DNA of 64,000 bases, from positions 310,001 to 374,000 of the forward strand of contig NZ_SLWK01000003.1 in the NCBI RefSeq assembly GCF_004345615.1. The letters are read 5' to 3'. Each line of letters begins with the position of its first letter. Positions within the stretch are counted from its first letter, which is position 1. A model generated the notes under the pieces. The model saw nothing but the letters and a program-made list of their open reading frames with translations, had not been told where the DNA came from and searched no databases. Position numbers and translations under genes: made by a program. Positions 34,744 to 42,835 of the stretch are shown here, one piece after another. Origin of the DNA: Natronoflexus pectinivorans (lineage in GTDB: Bacteria; Bacteroidota; Bacteroidia; Bacteroidales; Marinilabiliaceae).

Positions 34744-36091
34744 ATTTCTTAATTTTATTGTATAAGGTTTGTCTCGTAATCCCCAATTGCATGGCCACTG
34801 ATGTCATATTCCCCTGGTGTCGCATAATCGCTTCTTCAATCAAACTTTTCTCCATCTGCTCCAATGTACCATTAAACTGGTTCATGCTTTTTTTGCTCTC
34901 AATTTCACGAAACATGAAATCAGCAGGTTGTATTTTTTCCTGATCACTTAATATTACTGCCTTTTCTATGGCATGTTGTAATTCGCGCACATTTCCCGGC
35001 CAATTGTACGATAGCAAAAGCTCCATGGCTGAATCTGATATGGTCAACCCTGTTTTATGATACTTTTCGGTATATTTTAAAAGAAAATAGTTTACAAACC
35101 CCGGGATATCAGCTTTCCGTTGTCGGAGAGGAGGAATTTCTATATGAATGGTATTGATTCGATAAAGTAAATCTTCACGGAAATTTCCGTTATCCACCAT
35201 TTTGGGCAGCTCTCCATTTGTGGCTGAAATTAACCGGATATTTACCGGACGAGGGTCATTTTCACCCAACCGCGTAACCGTTCTGCTTTGCAGAACGGTT
35301 AACAGCTTTGCCTGCATGGGCAAAGGCATGTTTCCTATTTCATCAAGGAAAAGAGTGCCTTCATTGGCCTCTTCAATTTTTCCGATTCTATCGTTTTTAG
35401 CATCGGTAAAAGCCCCCTTTTTATGTCCAAACAACTCACTTTCAAACAAACCCTCAACAATTGCTCCCATATCAACCATCACCATGGAATTTTGTTTTCG
35501 AGCGGATAACTGATGTATCTTTTTCGCAACAACCTCTTTTCCTGTGCCGTTTTCTCCGGTAAGCAACACATTGGCATCAGTTATCGCAACTTTTGAGATG
35601 ATTTGCAAAACCTTCTTCCAACTGTCGGACTCTCCTTCAAAAACTTCATCTTTTGAATCAGCAGATTTGCTTTTTACGCTGACATCGCCTTTTGCTCTTT
35701 TTCTGCCGGCAGATACCCGGCAGGCCGATTCAATGACCTGAAGCATTTTCGCATTCTCCCATGGTTTGGTAACAAAATCGGCAGCACCCATTCGAACAGC
35801 TTTAACGGCAAGTTCAATTCCACCATACGCAGTGATCATGATCACACTTAAGCTGGGATATTTATCCAGAACCCGCTTTAACCAATATATTCCCTCGTTG
35901 CCGGTATTGATTCCGGCAGAGTAATTCATGTCGAGCAAGAGGAGATCATAATTGGTTTTTCCCAATTCGTGTAGAAGTGAATTGGGAGATGCCAATGTTT
36001 TTACTTTGCGGCATTTGCCGCAAAGCAATAGCTCAAGGGCAGTTAATATACTTTTATTGTCATCTACAATGATGATTGATGAATCTTTCAT
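34733..36091 (-). CDS. Sigma-54-dependent response regulator, NtrC family
   Basis: A 452-residue activator with three domains. The receiver domain (1-120) has the acidic pocket DDN at 10-12, phosphoacceptor Asp54 (LLLLDMN) and Lys109 (VTKPWEN). The AAA+ domain (about 150-385) has Walker A GENGTGKE (179-186), Walker B GTLFLDE (245-251) and the sigma-54 contact loop GAFTDA (226-231), a variant of GAFTGA. A Fis-type helix-turn-helix lies at the end (about 425-450, MTSVAMQLGITRQTLYNK). It would activate RNA polymerase with sigma-54 at -24/-12 promoters. A promoter of that form lies in front of the divergent efflux operon (36521-36537). Confidence 0.95.
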   Translation of the reverse strand: MKDSSIIIVDDNKSILTALELLLCGKCRKVKTLASPNSLLHELGKTNYDLLLLDMNYSAGINTGNEGIYWLKRVLDKYPSLSVIMITAYGGIELAVKAVRMGAADFVTKPWENAKMLQVIESACRVSAGRKRAKGDVSVKSKSADSKDEVFEGESDSWKKVLQIISKVAITDANVLLTGENGTGKEVVAKKIHQLSARKQNSMVMVDMGAIVEGLFESELFGHKKGAFTDAKNDRIGKIEEANEGTLFLDEIGNMPLPMQAKLLTVLQSRTVTRLGENDPRPVNIRLISATNGELPKMVDNGNFREDLLYRINTIHIEIPPLRQRKADIPGFVNYFLLKYTEKYHKTGLTISDSAMELLLSYNWPGNVRELQHAIEKAVILSDQEKIQPADFMFREIESKKSMNQFNGTLEQMEKSLIEEAIMRHQGNMTSVAMQLGITRQTLYNKIKKYDL

Positions 36092-36148
36092 ACTTCTTGC
36101 TCTGATAAAATGAATTAAAATCAGTGTCTGCTACATGTAAAATCACTA

Positions 36149-36340
36149 CTACTGATCGACTATTTAATTTAGATTTCTCGCTCTGCTCGAAATGACAAAA
36201 CGTTTTGGAAATCAAGGCGGATGATGGCGGCTTCGCCGCCATCATCCGCTCACCTCTTACAACGTAACATCCTGTCATTTTGAGCGAAGTGAAAAATCTA
36301 TTACATGATTATCATTATAAAAAACTTAGTCGGTCAGTAG
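36149..36340. mobile_element. MITE-like terminal-inverted-repeat element, copy 1
   Basis: The left end reads CTACTGATCGACTA and the right end is its near-perfect inverse TTAGTCGGTCAGTAG. Inside, AGATTTCTCGCTCTGCTCG near the left end is mirrored by the complement of GAGCGAAGTGAAAAATCT at the right. The centre is a perfect 15-bp hairpin (36217-36231 with 36235-36249, TTC loop). The element has no transposase and the style of a non-autonomous MITE or BIME. A second copy is at 48530-48730 and a solo arm at 17043. A target duplication is not evident. Confidence 0.8.
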
Positions 36341-36520
36341 AGATAAATAACTAAAACTATGCCTGAGATCAAATCCAAATGTAAAAACCTGACGACTAAC
36401 CGATTAATTATTGTATAAAGATAGCACATTGTACAAATTTCATACATCAGGTGTCTAATTATTTTACAATGGCAACCATGCATTATACATATAGCACTGT
36501 ATTTGTGATTATTACACAAC

Positions 36521-36537
36521 TTGGCACACTATTGGTT
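36521..36537 (+). promoter_or_regulatory. Candidate sigma-54 promoter of the efflux operon
   Basis: TTGGCAC (36521-36527) is a perfect -24 element. Five bases later TGGT (36533-36536) stands where TTGC is expected; read one base earlier, TTGG fits with a four-base gap. The ATG is 34 bases downstream of the -12 position. The divergent gene encodes a sigma-54 activator, which strengthens the call. Confidence 0.5.
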
Positions 36538-36569
36538 TTGACTGATGCATAACCAAAAAACTGATTGAT

Positions 36570-37892
36570 ATGCGTTGGCTGATTTTCATTACATTTTCGA
36601 CTCTCTGTTTACAGTTAGCTGTTGCACAATCCGAAGGATTGTGGACGCTTGACAGATGTATTCAGCATGCACTTGAACATAATCTGGATATTCAGATACA
36701 GCAAAATCATCATAGAAAAGCAGAATTAAGTCATCAACAAAGCAGATGGAACTTACTACCATCCATAAATGGTTATGGAAATTCAAATTTCGATTTTCAA
36801 AGATCGACCAACCAATTTAATCAAATAACTTCAGGCAATTCCTATAATGTACAATATGGCATTGTTGGCTCATTAGATCTCTTTGCAGGATTCATAAAAC
36901 AAAACCATATTTCTGCGCAAAGATATTACGCACTTGCCGTAAACGAACAGAGCGCCTACTCAAAGTTCTCTCTTATCAACCAAATAACAGAACTATACGC
37001 TTTGACAGCGTATCAGAAGGAATTGATATCGGTTCTGGAACAGCAAATTGAGAATAACCAAAATGAACTGGATAGAGTGATGGCCTACATCAACATTGGA
37101 AGAGTCGAGCCGGTTCTTGAATATGAAATAAGGGCTCACCTTTCAATGAGTCAACTTGAACTGACCAGAGCCATTAACCAATACCGTCTGTTGAATCTTC
37201 AATTGGCACAGACCATTCATTATCATGAAAGAGATTTTGAAATATCAGGTTTGGATCTGTTGCTTGCTGAGCCTGCAATGATTCATCAGAATACCGATTC
37301 TGTCTATATGATGGCAGTAAATACCTATCCGCTTATATTAAAACGAGAGTTGGAATTGAATTACTACGAGAAAGTCCTCGACATCTCAAAAGGAAGGCAA
37401 TCACCATCCCTTCAACTGAATGCGGGTTATCATTCAGCATTCTTTTCAACCGATACACTTCCTAACGGGGGACAAACTTCTTTCGGAACCCAATTCGATA
37501 ATTACCTGAACCCTTCGGTTTCAGTATCGCTAAACATACCAATATTTAATGGCAGGCAAAAAAGAACCGAAATTAACAGAAGTAAAATTGACCTGGAAAA
37601 CGCTCATTTGAATCTGCAAAACGAAAAGCTAACAATAAAACGAGAAATAGAAGAGGCTGTTTTAAAGTTAACGAACCTGCATATGGAATATAAAAACTCG
37701 TTGGACAACCTCAAATTTAACGAAAAATCATTTGAGATACATCAGGAAAAATTTCGCCTGGGATTAATCACAACAAATGATTTTATGAATACTCAGTTAC
37801 AACTTTCGCAGGCAAAAGCAACCATGTTGCTTTCCAGATACAGTTGGGTTGTACAGAAAAAGACATTAGAACTATATATGCAGGGAATTTGA
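36570..37892 (+). CDS. TolC-family outer-membrane efflux protein
   Basis: A 440-residue outer-membrane channel with a signal peptide (1-19, LQLAVAQ) and the typical TolC lead GLWTLDRCIQHALEHNLDIQ. Long alternating helical and strand regions in two repeats follow (LLPSINGYGN at the first barrel, SPSLQLNAGYHSAFF and SVSLNIPIFNGRQKRTEI at the second). The length is normal for the family. As first gene of the operon it should receive substrate from the adaptor and ABC components downstream; the adaptor gene starts 27 bases later. Confidence 0.94.
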   Translation: MRWLIFITFSTLCLQLAVAQSEGLWTLDRCIQHALEHNLDIQIQQNHHRKAELSHQQSRWNLLPSINGYGNSNFDFQRSTNQFNQITSGNSYNVQYGIVGSLDLFAGFIKQNHISAQRYYALAVNEQSAYSKFSLINQITELYALTAYQKELISVLEQQIENNQNELDRVMAYINIGRVEPVLEYEIRAHLSMSQLELTRAINQYRLLNLQLAQTIHYHERDFEISGLDLLLAEPAMIHQNTDSVYMMAVNTYPLILKRELELNYYEKVLDISKGRQSPSLQLNAGYHSAFFSTDTLPNGGQTSFGTQFDNYLNPSVSVSLNIPIFNGRQKRTEINRSKIDLENAHLNLQNEKLTIKREIEEAVLKLTNLHMEYKNSLDNLKFNEKSFEIHQEKFRLGLITTNDFMNTQLQLSQAKATMLLSRYSWVVQKKTLELYMQGI

Positions 37893-37919
37893 TTTAGAAT
37901 CACTTCAAAAAAAGAAACG

Positions 37920-39170
37920 ATGGACAAGATAATTGAAAAAAAGAAGGGGTTGAAGAGAAGCACCATAATTAAAATTGCTGCATCAGTGGTAGTAGTGGGT
38001 GCTTTGGTATGGATGATTACATCGACCAACACTTCAACATTCAGAACCAGCAAAGAGAGAATAACCATAGCAAACGTTGAATATGGTCAATTCATGGATT
38101 ATATCTCCGTGGTAGGAACAGTTGCTCCTATTACCACCATCATGCTGGATGTGGAAGAGGGCGGTAAAGTTATAGAAAAAGTGGTTGAAGAAGGCGCCTT
38201 GTTAAATAAAGGGGATGTCATTGTTCGTCTTGAGAATAATGACCTAAATCTTCAAATACTCAACAGCGAATCTCAACTTGCGTATCAGTCCAATGAACTG
38301 AGGAACACCATGATCAATATGGAACAGCAAAAAATTAATAACAAACAACAGTTACTAGCCATTGACTATGAAATTAGAAGACTTCGCCGAACTTATGAAC
38401 AGAATAGGGAATTAAAGGATAAAGGATTTATTGCCGACGAAGATTATCTCATTGCAAAGGAAAACTATCAGCTAGCCTTGGCTGAAAGAGAACTCCGCCA
38501 CCAGCGAATGGTTCAGGACTCAATTTTCCGTGAAAATCAGCAGGTGCAAATGAACAACAGCCTTGTAAATATGGAACAAAACCTTAAAATCGTTCGCCAA
38601 AGATTGGAAAAACTCAATATTCAGGCTCCAAGCAATGGTCAATTGGGTAGTCTTAATGTAGAACCCGGACAACTGATCTCCAGAGGTGAAAGAATAGGAC
38701 AATTGCACATTCTTGATGACTACAAAATCAGCGCCGATATTGACGAGCACTACATTGACAGAGTACGACACGGATTAAAAGCATCATATCAGCGACAAAA
38801 TGAGCGCTACGAAGTAGAGGTTTTTCGAGTTTACCCAGAGGTACGAAACGGCAGATTTCAGGTAGATTTCACATTCACAGGAGAAACACCACAAAACCTG
38901 AGAACCGGACAAACCTATCATTTGAGCCTGGAATTGGGACAGCCGGTAGAAAGCGTAATCATACCTCGGGGAGGATTTTTTCAAAGCACAGGGGGACAAT
39001 GGATTTTTGTGTACAACGAATCTTCCGGAATTGCTACCAAGCGAAACATCCGCATCGGCAGACAGAATCCCACCCACTATGAAGTCATGGAAGGCCTCGA
39101 ACCAGGCGAAAAAGTAATTACCAACAATTACGATATGTTTGGACGAAATGAGAGGATTGAGGTGAGGTAG
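37920..39170 (+). CDS. HlyD/MacA-type periplasmic adaptor subunit
   Basis: A 416-residue membrane-fusion protein with an N-terminal transmembrane helix (about 16-38). The first half of the lipoyl domain (about 65-105, MLDVEEGGKVIEKVVEEGALLNKGDVIVRLEN) precedes a coiled-coil hairpin (about 108-225). The second lipoyl half is APSNGQLGSLNVEPGQ (about 233-248). Beta-barrel and membrane-proximal domains follow (VIIPRGGFFQS, EVMEGLEPGEKVITNN). It links the inner-membrane ABC permeases to TolC. The next operon genes follow after a repeat array and an inserted small gene. Confidence 0.93.
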   Translation: MDKIIEKKKGLKRSTIIKIAASVVVVGALVWMITSTNTSTFRTSKERITIANVEYGQFMDYISVVGTVAPITTIMLDVEEGGKVIEKVVEEGALLNKGDVIVRLENNDLNLQILNSESQLAYQSNELRNTMINMEQQKINNKQQLLAIDYEIRRLRRTYEQNRELKDKGFIADEDYLIAKENYQLALAERELRHQRMVQDSIFRENQQVQMNNSLVNMEQNLKIVRQRLEKLNIQAPSNGQLGSLNVEPGQLISRGERIGQLHILDDYKISADIDEHYIDRVRHGLKASYQRQNERYEVEVFRVYPEVRNGRFQVDFTFTGETPQNLRTGQTYHLSLELGQPVESVIIPRGGFFQSTGGQWIFVYNESSGIATKRNIRIGRQNPTHYEVMEGLEPGEKVITNNYDMFGRNERIEVR

Positions 39171-39235
39171 GGAAAAGATGGGAAAGGTGGGAAGGTGGGA
39201 AGGTAAAAAGGTAGGAAAGGTGGGAAGGGTGCGAT
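39163..39235. repeat. Tandem GGGAAGGTGGGAAGG repeat
   Basis: Directly behind the adaptor stop codon lies a purine-rich array of GGGAAAGGTGGGAAGGTGGG-like units, about 70 bases. It is like the batD-batE repeat in style but with another unit. Non-coding; the other strand gives a spurious LPTFPTF peptide. Confidence 0.75.
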
Positions 39236-39312
39236 GGTAAATGATTGCTTGATATATGAAAGCCTGAAAATGATTTAATTTATCTTTATTCATTAACTCA
39301 AAAAAATGAATT

Positions 39313-39672
39313 ATGAATAATCGTATAGAGAAGTTTGAAGACTTGCAAATATGGCAAAACAGTGTAGATCTTTCAGTTAAACTTTATACAAGACTCAAGA
39401 ATTGTCGGGATTATGGATTGCGAGATCAAATACAGCGTTCAGCGGTATCGATCCCTTCAAATATTGCAGAGGGTTTTGACCGAAATTCAAACAAAGAGTT
39501 TATACGTTTTTTGAGAATTGCCAAAGGTTCATGTGCTGAACTGAGAACTCAATTAATTATTGCTGAAAGAATTAACCTTTTTGAAACTATAAATCTAATT
39601 GAAGAAACTCAGAAGCTTTCAGCAATGATACAAAAAATGATCAACTATAGAGAAAGCCTTGAAAAACAGTGA
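39313..39672 (+). CDS. Four-helix-bundle protein (23S rRNA intervening-sequence-protein family)
   Basis: A 119-residue helical protein with the family hallmarks: KFEDLQIWQNSVDLSVKLY near the N-terminus, LRDQIQRSAVSIPSNIAEGF (about 37-56) and the FLRIAKGSCAELRTQL block (about 69-84). These proteins were first seen inside 23S rRNA intervening sequences and are now known as widespread free-standing genes; their function is not settled. It sits between the adaptor and the ATPase genes of the efflux operon and is flanked by low-complexity sequence, as if inserted. The reading direction matches the operon. Confidence 0.92.
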   Translation: MNNRIEKFEDLQIWQNSVDLSVKLYTRLKNCRDYGLRDQIQRSAVSIPSNIAEGFDRNSNKEFIRFLRIAKGSCAELRTQLIIAERINLFETINLIEETQKLSAMIQKMINYRESLEKQ

Positions 39673-39738
39673 TTAAATATTAACCTATTTTCTTGTTACC
39701 CATTTACCCTGTTACCCTCCAACCATAATACCATAAAA

Positions 39739-40446
39739 ATGATAAAAATGATACAGACAAAAAACCTTACAAAAATCTTCAGAACTGAAGAGATTGAAAC
39801 GTTGGCACTGAACAGCGTAAATTTTGAAGTGAAAAACGGCGAATTTGTTGCCGTCATGGGTCCTTCGGGATGTGGAAAATCCACTTTACTCAACATCATT
39901 GGCTTGTTGGACAATCCGGATGAAGGGAATTACTTTTTTGATGGAACGGATGTAGCCGGTTATAGAGAAAGCCAGCGCACCAACCTCAGAAAGGGGAATA
40001 TCGGATTTGTTTTTCAAAGTTTTAATTTGATTGATGAATTGAATGTTTTTGAAAATGTAGAGCTTCCGTTGATGTACCTTAAAATTCCTCAAAAGAAGAG
40101 AAAAGAGATGGTACTTTCGGTTTTAGACCGAATGAATATCAGCCACCGGGCAAAACATTTCCCTCAACAGCTTTCCGGCGGTCAGCAACAGCGCGTTGCC
40201 ATTGCTAGGGCGGTTGTTGCCAACCCAAAATTAATCCTAGCCGATGAGCCAACAGGAAACCTGGATTCCAAAAACGGCCTAGAAGTGATGAATCTCCTTA
40301 CAGAACTTAACCGCGAGGGAACAACCATTGTAATGGTTACACACTCCTTGCACGATGCAGGATTTGCGCACAGAACCGTCAACTTATTTGATGGACAGAT
40401 AATTACCGAGGAATACAAAAAAGAACTGGGCGATGCTTTGCTATAA
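39739..40446 (+). CDS. ABC transporter ATP-binding protein (MacB/LolD type)
   Basis: A 235-residue cytoplasmic ATPase that energises the two FtsX-like permeases downstream. Motifs: Walker A GPSGCGKST (about 38-46 when counted from the first Met), Q-loop FVFQSFNLIDELNVFENVELPL, signature LSGGQQQRVAIARA, Walker B LILADEPTGNLDS and H-loop VMVTHS. The GNLDS ending and ENVELPL are typical of the MacB/LolD branch. The frame starts at 39739, but Met4 (39748, MIQTKNLTKIF) is the family-like start. The permease gene begins 9 bases after the stop codon. Confidence 0.95.
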   Translation: MIKMIQTKNLTKIFRTEEIETLALNSVNFEVKNGEFVAVMGPSGCGKSTLLNIIGLLDNPDEGNYFFDGTDVAGYRESQRTNLRKGNIGFVFQSFNLIDELNVFENVELPLMYLKIPQKKRKEMVLSVLDRMNISHRAKHFPQQLSGGQQQRVAIARAVVANPKLILADEPTGNLDSKNGLEVMNLLTELNREGTTIVMVTHSLHDAGFAHRTVNLFDGQIITEEYKKELGDALL

Positions 40447-40455
40447 AATACAGCT

Positions 40456-42786
40456 ATGAAAACAATCAATTATATATTCAGGAAATTGCAAAAGGATAAG
40501 GTTCCAAATTATCTTGGCATTGCAGGTTTAGCAACCGGACTGGTTTGCGTATTATACATCTTCTTCTGGGTAACGAATGAAATAAACTATGATCGTTTCC
40601 ATGAAAATATCGATGAGATATTTGTTGTTCATGCAATTTTGGAAGGTGGAGATGAACCCATCATATTTCAAGGAGCGCCTCCTGCAGTAGCAGGAGCCAT
40701 TGAAAATGAATATGCTCAGGTCTCCAAAACAGCCAGAATGATGCCTGCATTTGCAGAATGGATGCTTTCACATAATGGCGAAAAGCAAATGCGTTACACT
40801 GCATTTGCTGATTACAGCATTTTCGACATTTTCTCATTTGAATTTATATATGGCAGTCCCGGCGAACCTACTGTAAGAAACCAGATCGTCATCACCGAAT
40901 CAACTTCGGTAAGCCTTTTCGGCGATAAAAATCCTGTTGGTGAAATCATTAACTTCAACAATATGGAAAACGTTGTGGTTAGCGGTGTTATAAAAGACAT
41001 CCCACATAACTCATCCATTCAATTTCAGGCATTAATTCCTCTTGAAATACTGACAATTGTTTTTGACAATGACAATTTCCTAAATACATGGTACAATAAT
41101 GCTTTCATGACCTTTGGTTTATTAAACGATGCAAATAATTTTCCAATAATTGATGAAGCTGTAAAAAATCGAATTCAACAAGTATATCCTGATTCAACAA
41201 ATTTTCTCAGAGCATATAAGTTTAAAAATGCCTGGTTATACGAAATGAACAACATCAGAAACATAAGAATTTTCTCATTCATCGGTATCTTGATATTGTT
41301 AACAGCAATACTCAATTTTATAAATCTTAACACGGCACGCTCTGCTCGCCAAATAAAGGAGAATGGAATTAGAAAAAGTCTTGGAGCAGTTAAAAGCAAT
41401 TTGGTTAAAATTGTTTATTCTGAAATTTCGGTTGTTTGTCTGATTGCTTTTTTCATTGCACTGGTTGTAACAATCATCGGGCTGCCTTCATTCAACCAAC
41501 TCATAAATAAAGAAATATCAATTACCACTTTATTGAATTGGCAACCATTAATAATTTTAGGAATTATTCTGGTTTTAACAATCGCATTATCCGGCCTCTA
41601 CCCTGCTCTTATTTTATCAGATTACTCGCCGGTTCAATCGCTTAGAACCACCTATCAAAGCATGAAAAACCGTGGTATACTAAGGAATACATTGATTATC
41701 ACAATTTTTGCAATGTCAATTGCTCTGTTAAGTTCAACCTTTGTAATAAACAGCCAAATATCACATTTACAAAAACTTGACCTTGGATTTACAAAAGATC
41801 ACATTGTCTATTTACGTCTCAATGGTCAACTGCAAAGCCAGGCTTCAACGTTACAGAACGAATTAACACGAAATCCAAACATTCAATCTACAACCATACT
41901 TTCCAACCTTCCAAATGCCATTGGAAATAATGGCGAAGGATGGAACTGGGAAAACAGAAACATTGAGTTCAGACCGTTGGTATATAACTGGTACGTTAGT
42001 CCGGATTTATTGAATACGCTTGAAATCGAATTAAAGGAAGGAGAATTTTTCAGAGAAAATCAACAAAATGCAGTTGTCATTAACCGAACATTTGCAAGGA
42101 TGATTGGGTGGGACAGCTTCCAGGGGAAAAGCATTACAAATTGGGACAACAGCTATGAAATAATGGGGGTGGTTGAAGATTTTCATTTTAATAATATTGG
42201 AACTGCCACAGATCCAATTGCCATCTTTCCAGCCGCCAGAGATTGGGATGCAAATTTCATAGCCATAAAAACAACATCGCAAAACATCAGTGAAACGCTC
42301 AATTTCATTAGAGAAGCAGCCATTGGCATTGAGCCTGCATTCCCCATTCAACTTTCATTTTTGGATGATGAATATAAAGTCATGCTTGAGCCGGAAAATA
42401 ATTTAAAAACACTCATATCAATATTCACCCTTTTTGCCATAATAGTTTTGACATTGGGATTAACAGGATTGATTATGTTTATGGCAGAACAAAAAACAAA
42501 GGAGATAGGCATCAGAAAATCGTTGGGAGAAGAAACCGGATCTATCATTTTACGGCTTTTGAAGCCATTCTTTATGGCAGGATTGATATCATCGCTAATT
42601 GCCATACCACTTTCGTGGTACGCCATGAGCAAATGGCTCGAAAACTATGCACAAAGAATTACACCGGGAGCAGACACATTCTTCATTGCCGCCATTTCAA
42701 CCATATTATTAGCCATTATAACAGTCAGCATACAGAGCTGGAATGCAGCCCGAAAAAATCCCATACATGCTTTACGTAATGAATAA
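40456..42786 (+). CDS. FtsX/MacB-like ABC transporter permease
   Basis: A 776-residue inner-membrane permease with the duplicated layout common in Bacteroidota. A first transmembrane helix (about 18-38) precedes a MacB-type periplasmic core (about 39-275) and an FtsX domain with three helices (about 280-430). A second periplasmic core (about 450-650) precedes a second FtsX domain (about 660-776). The conserved amphipathic stretches RQIKENGIRKSLGA and KEIGIRKSLGEE precede the helices. It closes with NPIHALRNE, the family tail. It likely acts in tripartite efflux or extraction of a lipid or peptide rather than channel transport. Confidence 0.94.
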   Translation: MKTINYIFRKLQKDKVPNYLGIAGLATGLVCVLYIFFWVTNEINYDRFHENIDEIFVVHAILEGGDEPIIFQGAPPAVAGAIENEYAQVSKTARMMPAFAEWMLSHNGEKQMRYTAFADYSIFDIFSFEFIYGSPGEPTVRNQIVITESTSVSLFGDKNPVGEIINFNNMENVVVSGVIKDIPHNSSIQFQALIPLEILTIVFDNDNFLNTWYNNAFMTFGLLNDANNFPIIDEAVKNRIQQVYPDSTNFLRAYKFKNAWLYEMNNIRNIRIFSFIGILILLTAILNFINLNTARSARQIKENGIRKSLGAVKSNLVKIVYSEISVVCLIAFFIALVVTIIGLPSFNQLINKEISITTLLNWQPLIILGIILVLTIALSGLYPALILSDYSPVQSLRTTYQSMKNRGILRNTLIITIFAMSIALLSSTFVINSQISHLQKLDLGFTKDHIVYLRLNGQLQSQASTLQNELTRNPNIQSTTILSNLPNAIGNNGEGWNWENRNIEFRPLVYNWYVSPDLLNTLEIELKEGEFFRENQQNAVVINRTFARMIGWDSFQGKSITNWDNSYEIMGVVEDFHFNNIGTATDPIAIFPAARDWDANFIAIKTTSQNISETLNFIREAAIGIEPAFPIQLSFLDDEYKVMLEPENNLKTLISIFTLFAIIVLTLGLTGLIMFMAEQKTKEIGIRKSLGEETGSIILRLLKPFFMAGLISSLIAIPLSWYAMSKWLENYAQRITPGADTFFIAAISTILLAIITVSIQSWNAARKNPIHALRNE

Positions 42787-42835
42787 AGAATCCCATACTG
42801 GACAAACTAATTAACTACCTAAAAAATAAATAAAA

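Larger units (their letters stand above)
36092..36569. other. Divergent regulatory region of the efflux system
   Basis: These 478 bases separate the response regulator gene from the tolC-like gene. They contain a full terminal-inverted-repeat element (36149-36340), a direct repeat of ATAGCAC at 36421-36427 and 36491-36497 (70 bases apart), a TTGTACAA palindrome at 36429-36436 and a candidate sigma-54 promoter. No ORF is supported; apparent frames inside the element are repeat artefacts. Confidence 0.6.

Noticed and set aside
34733-36091. GAFTDA as a loss-of-function in the sigma-54 activator
   Set aside because: Asp in place of Gly in this loop also occurs in otherwise normal activators as far as I recall, and all other AAA+ motifs are intact, so it is treated as a variant only.
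36060-36278. Minus-strand frame containing CHFEQSEKSK
   Set aside because: It lies within the terminal-inverted-repeat element and only continues into the response-regulator start; another reading frame of the same repeat.
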